Shown piece after piece: positions 12,094 to 20,537 of a DNA stretch of 64,000 nucleotides. The notes below the pieces were generated by a model that was not told the DNA's origin, did no database searches, and saw only the letters and a program-made list of their open reading frames with translations. The translations under genes and the position numbers were made by a program. Origin of the DNA: Streptomyces sp. P9-A2 (GTDB lineage Bacteria; Actinomycetota; Actinomycetes; Streptomycetales; Streptomycetaceae); contig NZ_JAZIFX010000001.1 of the NCBI RefSeq assembly GCF_036634175.1, forward strand, positions 744,001-808,000, given 5' to 3'. Within the stretch, counting starts at the first letter, position 1. Each line of letters starts with the position of its first letter.

Positions 12094-13175
12094 GGCCGGC
12101 CTCCGTTCCGCATGCCGAGCAGCAGGGCCACCAGCGGTTCCATGACGTTGTACGGGCTGAGCGGGCCCACGATGCGCTCCTCCCCGTCGACGAAGTTGAC
12201 GTTCCCGAAGCGCCGCAGGTCGACGGAACCACCGGGCAGGGTGCCGAACCCGATCGCCGAGGAGGTGAAGAAGTGGAGGCGCGAGGGATGGAAGTGGGCG
12301 CGCAGCGTCTGCCCCACCAGGCGCATGGTGCTGCCGTGCAGGTCGTCCGCGAGCCAGTCGAAGAAGCCGGCGGGGTCGGACACCACGGGCACTCCGTTCG
12401 GTCCGAGGTCGGTCCAGCCGCCGCGCCGGGCCCGGTGGAAGATCTCCGGGTCGTCGAACTTGGTGAGGCAGACGGCGAGGTGGTGCGGGAGATAGGGGCC
12501 GTCCAGCCGGTTCTCCTGCATGCAGAGACGGGTGATCCGGGTCAGGGCGCCGTTGAGGAAGGCGAACGAGTCTCTGTCCTTCGCCTCGCGCACCGGGTCG
12601 AAGAGATAGACGAGTCCCTGGGCCCTGGCCAGGTGATCGATGCTCCGGACGGCGAGGCCGTCGCTCCTGAGGTCCTGGTAGGCGCCGCCGGGTACATCGA
12701 GCACGCTCAGCTCGAACTCCAGCCGGTTCGAGGGCCGTTTGCGCCACAGGCGTCGCCTGCCGAAGGCCGTGCCGCTGAGGTCCCCGCGAAAACGCCAGGC
12801 GTACGAGCGCACGACCTGGGTGGCCCCGGGGAAGACCTTGTCGATCGCCAGCTCGCGTGCCGTCTCCACCAGGAATTTCTCCGACACGTCGTCGGACGGC
12901 ACCACCTGCCACCGGCCGTACGGACCGGACGGGTCGAGCGCGGCGAGCCGCAGTGCGCCCAGGAACGTGGTCTTGCCCGAGGACGGGCCGCCCCAGACGC
13001 CGATCCGTGTCTCCGCCTCCCCCGCCTGCTGTCCCGGGGTGAACTCGACCGGAGCGGCGTACACCGGCTCGCTGCCGGTGTACCCGGCCTCCTCGTCCAC
13101 CGCGTCGCGCTCGTAGGTCTTGCTCATCATGTCCGACGGTGGGAACCGGGGCTCGTCCGGCTTGTTCTCAGTCAT
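12090..13175 (-). CDS. P-loop GTPase of the conflict-system (DO-GTPase-like) type
   Basis: A 361-aa protein with a Walker A motif GGPSSGKTTF (residues 62-71), a Walker B/G3-like LDVPGGAY and a G4-like LTKFDD. These indicate a TRAFAC-type GTPase of the kind paired with GAP1 proteins. The ATG at 13175 is chosen because it follows a ribosome site and overlaps the preceding stop by 8 bases; the frame opens earlier at 13235. Its stop overlaps the GAP1 start. GTP hydrolysis probably switches the partner proteins; the trigger and effector are unknown. Since the upstream gene is broken by IS30, its own transcription from the original promoter is probably reduced. Confidence 0.75.
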   Translation of the reverse strand: MTENKPDEPRFPPSDMMSKTYERDAVDEEAGYTGSEPVYAAPVEFTPGQQAGEAETRIGVWGGPSSGKTTFLGALRLAALDPSGPYGRWQVVPSDDVSEKFLVETARELAIDKVFPGATQVVRSYAWRFRGDLSGTAFGRRRLWRKRPSNRLEFELSVLDVPGGAYQDLRSDGLAVRSIDHLARAQGLVYLFDPVREAKDRDSFAFLNGALTRITRLCMQENRLDGPYLPHHLAVCLTKFDDPEIFHRARRGGWTDLGPNGVPVVSDPAGFFDWLADDLHGSTMRLVGQTLRAHFHPSRLHFFTSSAIGFGTLPGGSVDLRRFGNVNFVDGEERIVGPLSPYNVMEPLVALLLGMRNGGRP

Positions 13176-14411
13176 GGTGCTCACTGTCCTTCTGGCTGGG
13201 TGGTACCGCCGCCCACGGGTCGACGCGCGTGCCATGGCCGCGGGCGGTCCCGGGGGCCGCCGGTGCGGTGGCGGGGCCGGTCAGCGGCCCGCGGGCCCCG
13301 GCGGGGCGTCCCAGGGCGTGGTTGACGCACGAGGCGACGTCTTCGGGTGTGTGTGTCCCGAGGGTGAACAGGTGGTCGCGGCCGAGGTCGCGCCAGATGT
13401 GGCGGAGCCGCTCACGGGTCTGGGGGCGCCAGCGTCCGGAGGTGTCACCGGCCACCGCATCGCGTACGCCGATGACGGTCAGGTCGGGACAGGCCACCGT
13501 ACGCAGCCGGTTCAGGGCTTCCTCGTAGTCGTGCCGACCGGGGCAGGGCAGGCTGAGGTCGGACTGCTGGCGGGCGGGGTGGGGCGGCCGACGGGCCAGC
13601 ACGAGCAGCAGGTGCCGGGCTCCGTCGCGCCAGTGCCGCCAGTGGGCGGCCGCGTGCAGGGCGTCCTCCAACGGCGCGCCGTAGTCGTGCCGTACGGGCC
13701 GCACGGAGAACCGGCGGACGGCCTCGGCGGCGGCTTCGGCGGAGCCCGGACCCCAGACGCTCAGCACGGATTCGTCTTCCGGTTCCGCTCGCACGGGCAG
13801 GACCTTGTGGTCCTCGTACCCGACGAGCCCGATCCGCAGGCTCGCCGGAACCTTGGGGATCTCCTCGCCGGGGCGGCCCTCCCCCGGGTCCGGCGGGCCG
13901 GCGGCGCCGAGCCGGTGGAGCACCGACCACAGGAAGCGGACGCGGCGCTCGGACTCGGCCCGGGCACCGCCGAGTTCGAGCAGGAGCAGCACATCGGCGG
14001 CGGCTCGGGGCCGGGACGCCCCCTCGTCCACGTCCGCGTCGGTGGAATGCTGCAGCGTCCGTCGAGTCCGGCTTTCGGTGAACAACTCCGGGGCCGCGAA
14101 ACGGAGCTGTCCGTAACTGTCGAGGGCGACGGTGACAGTGGTCCGGCGTCCGGGCCGTACCCGCGCACGCCCCGTGCGCAGCACCGGCCAGTCCTCGGTC
14201 CGGGTGCCCCTGGCCGTCACCAGCGGAAGGGTGAACACACCGTCCCGCGCGCGGGATTCGGTATCGGCTTCGGCATCGGCATACGGACGGGAATCGTCGT
14301 CTGAACGTGCGCCCGTAGCCACGTGCGTGCTCTCGTCCCCGCGTCCGTCTTCGCCCGCTTCCGCTTCCGCTTCCGCTTCCGCCGACAGCTCGACGGAGGC
14401 GAACAGGGCGG
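13168..14411 (-). pseudogene. 3' fragment of a zinc-ribbon/VWA-like conflict-system gene, interrupted by IS30
   Basis: This is the C-terminal part of a gene whose 5' part lies at 15855-16938. It contains a degenerate VWA-like fold (ADVLLLLELGG in place of a MIDAS strand, then DYGAPLEDALHAAAHW and HLLLVLARRP). An Ala-Glu repeat lies near the junction, encoded by tandem CTTCCG hexamers at about 14355-14385. The stop overlaps the GTPase start by 8 bases. The fragment could still be translated from inside the IS end (frame open to 14442), but the zinc ribbon would be missing. Confidence 0.85.
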
Positions 14412-14413
14412 AT

Positions 14414-14434
14414 TCAATTGATCGTCGCAACACC
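14414..14434 (+). repeat. Left terminal inverted repeat of the IS30 element
   Basis: It begins TCAATTGATCGTCGCAACAC and pairs with the right repeat at 15831-15851, whose complement begins TCAACCGGTCGTTGCAACAC. Confidence 0.9.
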
Positions 14435-14453
14435 TTGATCACGGAGGTGTCGC

Positions 14454-15851
14454 GTGGGAAGACCAGAGGGCTGGGCGACGGCGGTGACGGGGCGTCCGGC
14501 GATGCGTTCGCCGGGGCGGCCTCCGATCCGTCGGGAAGTGGAGCGGGCGTTCTGGGTGAAGATCGCCGAGGGGATGGCCAGCGAGGACGCTGCCGTCACG
14601 TGCGGCGTATCCCCGGTAGTGGGATCCCGGTGGTTCCGTGAGCGTGGCGGCATGCCGTCGATCCAGCTCAGCCCGCCATCAGGCCGGTACCTGTCCTTCG
14701 CGGAACGCGAGGAGATCGCGCTGCTCAACGCCCAGGACGTGGGCGTGCGCGAGATCGCACGCCGGCTGGGCAGGGATCCGTCGACCGTCTCGCGGGAACT
14801 GCGGCGCAACGCGGCCACCCGCGGCGGACAGCTCACCTACCGGGCCTCGATCGCGCAGTGGAAGGCGGAGCTGATGGCGCGGCGTCCCAAGACGCCGAAG
14901 CTGGTGGCCAATGAGCGGCTGCGTGAGTATGTGCAGGACCGGCTCGCCGGAGAGGTCCGGCGTCCGGACGGGACGCCGGTGGCCGGGCCGCAGACGCCGC
15001 GGTGGAAAGGACGCAACAAGCCCCGGCGTCAGGACCGGCGGTGGGCGACGGCGTGGAGTCCGGAGCAGATCGCCCACCGGCTCAAGGCGGACTTCCCCGA
15101 TGATGAGTCCATGCGTATCTCGCACGAGGCGATCTACCAGGCCCTCTACGTCCAGGGACGCGGGGCGCTCAAGCGCGAGCTGGTCGCCTGCCTGCGCACC
15201 GGCCGTGCGCTGCGGGTTCCCCGCTCCCGCTCCCGACGGCGGGCGGGCGGGCACGTCACGCCCGAGGTGATGATCAGTCAGCGGCCGGCCGAAGCTGAAG
15301 ACCGTGCGGTCCCAGGGCACTGGGAGGGAGACTTGATCATCGGCACCGGCAAGTCCGCGATCGGCACGCTGGTGGAACGCACGACGCGGTTCACGATGCT
15401 TCTGCATCTGCCCCGGATGGAAGGCTTCGGTATCGAGCCGCGGGTGAAGAACGGGCCGGCGCTGGCAGGCCTGGGCGCCGAGGCCGTCAGGGACGCGATC
15501 GCCGCCACGATTACCACGCTGCCCGAGCAGCTGCGTCGCTCATTGACCTGGGACCGTGGCAAGGAGCTGGCTCAGCATGCCCAACTCCGCTTCGGCACAG
15601 GGTTGCAGGTCTACTTCGCCGACCCGCACAGCCCCTGGCAGCGAGGCACGAACGAGAACACCAACGGGCTGCTGCGACAGTACTTTCCCAAGGGCACCGA
15701 CCTGTCGCGATGGGATCCCGAAGATCTCCAGGCTGTTGCTCTCGCACTCAACAGCAGGCCCCGCAAGACCCTCGGTTGGAAGACACCCGCCGAAGCCCTC
15801 AACGGGCATCTACTATCGATTCAGGAAGCCGGTGTTGCAACGACCGGTTGA
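14454..15851 (+). CDS. IS30-family transposase
   Basis: A 465-aa DDE transposase. An N-terminal helix-turn-helix appears as LSFAEREEIALL and VREIARRLGRDPSTVSREL. The DDE residues sit in GHWEGDLIIG, LTWDRGKE and GTNENTNGLLRQYFPKGTD, the classic IS30 signature. The GTG start at 14454 has GGAGG 7 bases upstream. The TGA stop lies inside the right inverted repeat. Full length and intact, so the element is probably still mobile. Confidence 0.95.
   Translation: MGRPEGWATAVTGRPAMRSPGRPPIRREVERAFWVKIAEGMASEDAAVTCGVSPVVGSRWFRERGGMPSIQLSPPSGRYLSFAEREEIALLNAQDVGVREIARRLGRDPSTVSRELRRNAATRGGQLTYRASIAQWKAELMARRPKTPKLVANERLREYVQDRLAGEVRRPDGTPVAGPQTPRWKGRNKPRRQDRRWATAWSPEQIAHRLKADFPDDESMRISHEAIYQALYVQGRGALKRELVACLRTGRALRVPRSRSRRRAGGHVTPEVMISQRPAEAEDRAVPGHWEGDLIIGTGKSAIGTLVERTTRFTMLLHLPRMEGFGIEPRVKNGPALAGLGAEAVRDAIAATITTLPEQLRRSLTWDRGKELAQHAQLRFGTGLQVYFADPHSPWQRGTNENTNGLLRQYFPKGTDLSRWDPEDLQAVALALNSRPRKTLGWKTPAEALNGHLLSIQEAGVATTG
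15831..15851 (-). repeat. Right terminal inverted repeat of the IS30 element
   Basis: The complement of this stretch matches the left repeat at 17 of 21 positions. It overlaps the end of the transposase gene. Confidence 0.9.
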
Positions 15852-15854
15852 GTC

Positions 15855-16938
15855 CGGGCAGTTCGCCCTCCTCCGGCAGCGTCGTACCGCCCGGGAAGAG
15901 GATGCGGGCACCGGTGTCCGCCCCCTGGTCCGGTGAGCTTCCCGGGGCGGGCCGGGTGAGCAGGGCGTAGCCGTGCCGCAGCGGAACCTGACGGCAGACG
16001 CTTTGGACGATGTCGTCCAGGGAGCGCGGGTCGGAGGCGTCAAGGAGGATCCGGGCCGCCGCCGGTGCCCTGGTCGCCAGGATCTGTGCCGCGTAGTCCG
16101 GCCAGCGCCATCCGTGGGCCTGGCCGACGAGGAGCAGCGGCACCGCGCGGCCCTGTGCGCGTGCGGCGTCGAGGGGGGCCAGAGTGGTGGTGAGGGCGCG
16201 GCGGACCGCGGGCTCCCACGCCTCGTCGGTGGCCCGGGGCACCCCGTGGGTTCCGTAGGGGGGCGTGAGACCGATACCGCCGGCCAGCAGGAAGGCGCGT
16301 TCCGCCGCCGCCGCGGGCAGCCAGGGCACGAGGTCCGGCCACCGCACGTCGCCGTTCGGGGAGTTGTGCGTCCACCCGGTTCCCTGCGGGCAACGGCCCA
16401 GCTCCCGCAGGGCCAGGCCGGCGGTGGAGACGCCGAGGACGCAGACGGCGTCGTACTCGCCGGCCGTGAGCGCGGTGAGCAGGGACACGGCACCGGCGGG
16501 GCTGCCCGCCCCGGCGTCCCTCCGCTCCCCCGCGCCGAGCGGGCCGAGGAGGCCGAAGGGGTCGAACGGGTCGAGGGAGCCGAAGGGGCGTGGACCGCGT
16601 ACGGCCGCCGCCGGGGCGCGGCGGATCAGAGGACTCAGCCGACGGTCGACGGCGCCACCCGGCGTCGCTCCGCGGGAACGGCCGCCGGCCGCCAGGTACC
16701 GGGTCGCGAGAACGGCCGCGGACATGTCCCAGGAGCAGCAGGCCGCGATCTCCGCTTCCCGTGCCGCCGGGCCGGTGGCCGCCGCCGTCTCCGGCTCCCG
16801 GCCGCAGACTCCGCACCGCCTTCCGGCACCCCCCGACCAGCAGACGGGGCAGTGCCCGGGGGGCCCGGCGGCGGAGGGCCCGGCATCCCTGGACCACGGC
16901 CGGCCGCGCTCGGGTCCGTCGTGGCGGACGCGTGTCAC
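15855..16938 (-). pseudogene. 5' fragment of the zinc-ribbon/VWA-like conflict-system gene, interrupted by IS30
   Basis: It starts at GTG 16938 and reads a zinc ribbon (CPVC...CGVC, about residues 31-46), an Ala/Gly/Pro-rich linker with a GSLDPFDPFGLLGPLG stretch, and an alpha/beta domain (VCVLGVSTAGLALREL, LLLVGQAHGWRWPDYAAQIL). The frame runs into the IS at PEEGELP. Joined to 13168-14411 without the IS it gives a 774-aa protein reading ELPALFASVEL across the seam. The zinc ribbon may bind nucleic acid or protein; function unknown. A short frame upstream ends in GTGA overlap with the start, so coupling to a tiny leader peptide is possible but unproven. Confidence 0.8.
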
Positions 16939-17202
16939 CCGCGGCGCCCACGGGTCGCGGAAGGGCCCTCACTCATGGATGCCGGCCCTGTGTCCGGCCA
17001 TCTGTCGTTGTGCACGGTTCCCCCTCGGACCGCCGTCCCCGCTGCCGCTCCGGGTACAGAACCCCTGGTCATGGTCTGCGAACTGAGGATGCGTCAGCGA
17101 TCGTAGCGGGGCGCTCGCCCCGTTGTCCGGGGAAAAGACAGAATCCTTCGTTCTCTTTCCTGAAATGCAGGTACATCACGTGATGAGAAGATATGAACTG
17201 AT
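16939..17202 (-). promoter_or_regulatory. Intergenic region with probable operator/promoter of the GTPase-system operon
   Basis: About 260 bases between the kinase stop and the zinc-ribbon gene, clearly richer in A/T than its surroundings (17140-17205). It contains the perfect 12-bp palindrome CATCACGTGATG at 17174-17185. No convincing -35/-10 pair can be fixed by eye. Confidence 0.45.
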
Positions 17203-19338
17203 TCAGTCGGTGGTCGAACGGTGTCCTCCTCCGAAGGCCAGCCGGCGTACCGTGCCGTCGAGTCCGACCGCGATCAGCCCGTCCTCGGCCGGACGCAGTC
17301 CCGAGACGGAAGGCAGTTCCCAGCGCCTCAGCAGGCGGCCGTCGTCGACGGCGAGCAGCCGGATCCCGCGCTGGTCGGCGACGCACACCGCGGAACCGTC
17401 CACCAGGACGTCCAGCGCACGTGGCGCCGCCCCACCGGTCGCCGGCGCCGTCCACAGCGGGTGGCCGTCCTCGGCGCCCAGCGCGGTGACCGAGCCCTCC
17501 GTGGTCGCGACCACGACAGCCCCGTCACAGCCGACGGCGGCGAGGTGCACGGTTCCGCCGGCCGGCGCCGCCCACACCGTCTCTCCTGTGGCACGGCACA
17601 GGGCGGTCACCGTGCCGTCCGCCCCCGGCACGACGACGGCGTCCTCCAGCGCCGTCACCCCCGCCGGGCCTGCGGCACGCGGATGCACGTCCCACAGCCG
17701 GCTCCCGTCGTCCATCCGCCGGCACACCACCTGGCCGCGATCGGTGCGGTAGACCACCGTGCCGACGGCGACCACCGCCCGTCCCGTCACGACTCCCGCG
17801 TCCTCGACGGCCCAGCCGCGGTCCCCGGAACGGAGGTCGAGGACGCGCACGCTCCGTCCCTCGGCGACGAAGAGCCGGTCCGGATCGTCGCCAGGAGCGC
17901 CGGACCGGCCCACCGCGTGCACTCCCGCGGAGAACCGGTGCCGTGCGTGCTCGGGACCGGCCGCGGCCGGCCGGACATGGTGCACCGCTCCGTCGGCGGC
18001 GCCCAGGACCACCCCGTCCCGCACCGGGACCAGTCCGCCCCGCACCGGTGCGCCGAGGTCCAGGCGCCACAGGGGCCGCCCGCTCCGGTACTCGACGCCG
18101 TACAGGACCCCGCCCGCCGTGGCGATCAGCACCATGTCCCCCATCAGCCAGGGGGGTACGCGCAACCAGTCGTGGCAGTGCCAGACCCAGCGCTCCCCGG
18201 TGGCCGGTCCGGGTACGGGCTCCGCCGCAGATGCCCGAGCCGACTCCGACGCGGGTACGGGCGCGGACACCGGTACCGGAACAGGGGCCGGTACGAACGC
18301 GGGCACGGTCGGCGCGAGGCCGTCGGCCGCCCGGTGCCCGGGGCTCCACTGTTCCCGGTCCGCTTCCCGGCCCCGGGCCCGCCGGGTTTCCCGCTCCCCC
18401 GTCTCCTCCCGCGCCAGTTGGTCGGCGCGCGGCCCGATAAGGGCACGTAGCTCGTCCACATGGCGCCCGAACACATGGAGCGCCGTGGGCGGGTAGGGGA
18501 TGTGGTCCGCGTCCGTCGCGTGGGCCAGCCCGGCGCGTACGTCGTCCATCGAGGGGCGCTCGGTGTCGGTGAACCGGAGACACGCGGTGACGAGTTCACG
18601 CAGCGGACCGTCGCGCAGGCCGGTGATGTCCGGCGGCTCCGTCAGAGCGCGCAGCCGGATGTCGAACTGGTTGCGCCCGCTGTAGGGGGGATGCCCCGTC
18701 GCGGCGAAGAGCAGCGTCGCGGCGAAGGCGAAGACATCGGCGGGCCCCTGGGCGCGGCCTAGGCCGCTCGCCTGCTCGGGGGCGGCGTACTGGAAGCTGC
18801 CCATGGCGTCCGCGGTGACGGTCAGGCTGGGGTTGGCGACGAGGCGTACGAGGCTGAAGTCGATGATCCAGGGGCGGGCCGGGGTGACGAGTACGTTGCC
18901 CGGTTTCAGGTCCCGGTGGTAGAGCCCGGCACCGTGCAGGGCGGCCAGCGTGTCGGCCAGGCGGCGACCGAGGGCGAGCACCGTGGTCTGCGGCAGCGGG
19001 CCGGCGCCGTCGACCAGCCGTTGCAGCGAGGGGCCCGGAACGTACCGGGTGGCCAGCCAGGGGCGGCGGGCGGCCGGGTCGGCGTCCAGGAGTTCGGGAA
19101 CGCCTTCGCCGCCGGCCCGGTCGACGGCCTCGACCTCGCTGTGGAACCGGGGTCTGAGCCGCTCGGACTCGGCGACATCGGTCCGGATGATTTTGACCGC
19201 GGCGAACCGCCCCCGGCCGCCCGGCTCCTCCTGCCCGAGGAACACCTCTCCGAATCCGCCCGCGCCGATGCGGGACAGCAGCCGGAACCGTCCCAGCCGC
19301 CGGGGGTCCTCGCTTCTCAGGATCTCCATCGAGGGCAC
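17203..19338 (-). CDS. Ser/Thr protein kinase with C-terminal PQQ-like beta-propeller
   Basis: A 711-aa protein. The kinase domain covers residues 17-270: glycine loop IGAGGFGEV, Lys49, catalytic loop HRDLKPGN with Asp143, and activation-segment end YAAPEQ. The DFG motif is DFS (Asp160-Phe161-Ser162), a substitution that usually still permits metal binding. A Pro/Val-rich linker (around 330-375) leads to a propeller of PQQ-like repeats (GRPLWRLDLG, GDRGWAVED, GSRLWDVHP, GETVWAAPA, GHPLWTAPA). No transmembrane helix is seen, so it is probably cytoplasmic. The GTG start has GGGGAGG 11 bases upstream; a later ATG at 19329 is possible. The propeller may sense a ligand or bind partners of the adjacent GTPase system. 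Confidence 0.85.
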   Translation of the reverse strand: MPSMEILRSEDPRRLGRFRLLSRIGAGGFGEVFLGQEEPGGRGRFAAVKIIRTDVAESERLRPRFHSEVEAVDRAGGEGVPELLDADPAARRPWLATRYVPGPSLQRLVDGAGPLPQTTVLALGRRLADTLAALHGAGLYHRDLKPGNVLVTPARPWIIDFSLVRLVANPSLTVTADAMGSFQYAAPEQASGLGRAQGPADVFAFAATLLFAATGHPPYSGRNQFDIRLRALTEPPDITGLRDGPLRELVTACLRFTDTERPSMDDVRAGLAHATDADHIPYPPTALHVFGRHVDELRALIGPRADQLAREETGERETRRARGREADREQWSPGHRAADGLAPTVPAFVPAPVPVPVSAPVPASESARASAAEPVPGPATGERWVWHCHDWLRVPPWLMGDMVLIATAGGVLYGVEYRSGRPLWRLDLGAPVRGGLVPVRDGVVLGAADGAVHHVRPAAAGPEHARHRFSAGVHAVGRSGAPGDDPDRLFVAEGRSVRVLDLRSGDRGWAVEDAGVVTGRAVVAVGTVVYRTDRGQVVCRRMDDGSRLWDVHPRAAGPAGVTALEDAVVVPGADGTVTALCRATGETVWAAPAGGTVHLAAVGCDGAVVVATTEGSVTALGAEDGHPLWTAPATGGAAPRALDVLVDGSAVCVADQRGIRLLAVDDGRLLRRWELPSVSGLRPAEDGLIAVGLDGTVRRLAFGGGHRSTTD

Positions 19339-19342
19339 CGGA

Positions 19343-20344
19343 TCAGGCCTCCCCGTGCACGTCGGTCCGCCGGCCCGTCCGGTGGCGCGCCCCGTCGTCG
19401 CCAGGGAACGAGGTGGGCGCGGTGCGCCGGGCGAGCGCGCGTGGCAGACCGTCGGTGCCCAGTCCCTCCCGCGGCATCAGCACCTGCGCCCGCCCCACGG
19501 AGCAGGATGTCGCCGAGCGCCGGTGTGGCGCGGGTCAGCAGGACGCCCCGGTGCCGCCGGACCGTCGGACGGGCCATGTGTCGCGCCATGGGCCAGGCGA
19601 CGGCCCGGGCCCTGTCGCCCACGCCGGGGGTAGCTCCGCCCGGACGCTTTTCCACGGCCCGCCACAGCGTGTCGCGTTCCGCGGCGGACACGATCACGGA
19701 TTCCCCGTTCCGTTCCCGGAACCTGATGTACGCGGCGGTGACGGACCGTGCGACCAGGTCGTACGACGCCCTTGCGGCGAGATAAGGGAAGGGCCGCGAA
19801 GAATTCCTGAGCACTCAGCAATTCCGTGACGGCCGCGCGGAATTGCTCGCCGATTTCGCCTGCCGGAGTCAATTCCCCGACTTCGGGATCCTCCGGCATG
19901 GCACCGATACCCGTCCTCAGCAGGTCCAGCGCCCTTGGCGAAGTGGCGGACGCGTCGCCGGGTGCCGCCAGGGCCGCCGTCCGAATCTCGTGGAGCGGGT
20001 CGTCGTACAGCCGGGCCCACACCGCCCGCTCCCCACCCGACCAGGCCGCTTTGTGCCCGTCGGAGGTCCAGGCGGGTCCCATGCCGTCCGGCGCGTCGGT
20101 CTCGTCCGTCGGAGCCACACCGGGGCCGTCGCCCCGGGAGTACGTCTCCACCACGGTGTCCGGCGGTACTTTCCGGAAACCGTCCCCGGTCCTGTCGAGC
20201 ACTTCCCGCTCAGGCTTCGACCGGACAGCCGTTCCGCGGACGAACAGAATCGTCTTCCTGCCTCTTCGCACACGCCCCCCGCCCCGATGCCGCGGCCATG
20301 AACACCACGGCGGCCGCCAACGGTAGCGCGACACGAGGAATCAT
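19343..20344 (-). pseudogene. Decayed secreted/hypothetical protein gene with three frameshifts
   Basis: A coherent protein can be followed only by changing frame. The segments are a signal-peptide-like start (MIPRVALPLAAAVVFMAAAS, ATG 20344); then, after a shift near 20265, RKTILFVRGTAVRSKPEREV through ELLSAQEFFAALP; then, after a shift near 19790, YLAARASYDLVARSV through RATPALGDILL. A third shift near 19490 leads into QVLMPREGLGTDGLPRAL, ending TGA at 19343, five bases before the kinase start. The family is not recognised. The close spacing suggests it once belonged to the kinase operon. Confidence 0.6.
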
Positions 20345-20537
20345 CTCCGCGCATCCCCTGAATTCACCCCACCCGGAAGATGAGTCACCTTTTGGGAAAG
20401 ACAACGGAACCCAATCGATCAGGAACGGGCAGAGCGAAAGAACGCCCCGGCGGGGTCCCCGGTCAGCGGTCTCCTCGACACCCGGGGCAGGCCGTGCCGC
20501 AGAGGCAGGCGGCCGGTTTCGCTCTCTTCTCAGGTCG

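Larger units (their letters stand above)
14412..15854 (+). mobile_element. IS30-family insertion sequence, intact
   Basis: A complete element of about 1.44 kb holding one transposase gene. Imperfect terminal inverted repeats (17 of 21 matches) lie at 14414-14434 and 15831-15851. They are flanked by a 3-bp direct repeat CGG at 14409-14411 and 15855-15857, the size expected for IS30-family target duplication. The end positions may be off by one or two bases. It is inserted in opposite orientation to the host gene. Removing the element and one CGG joins the host reading frame perfectly, which supports both the boundaries and a recent insertion. Confidence 0.9.
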
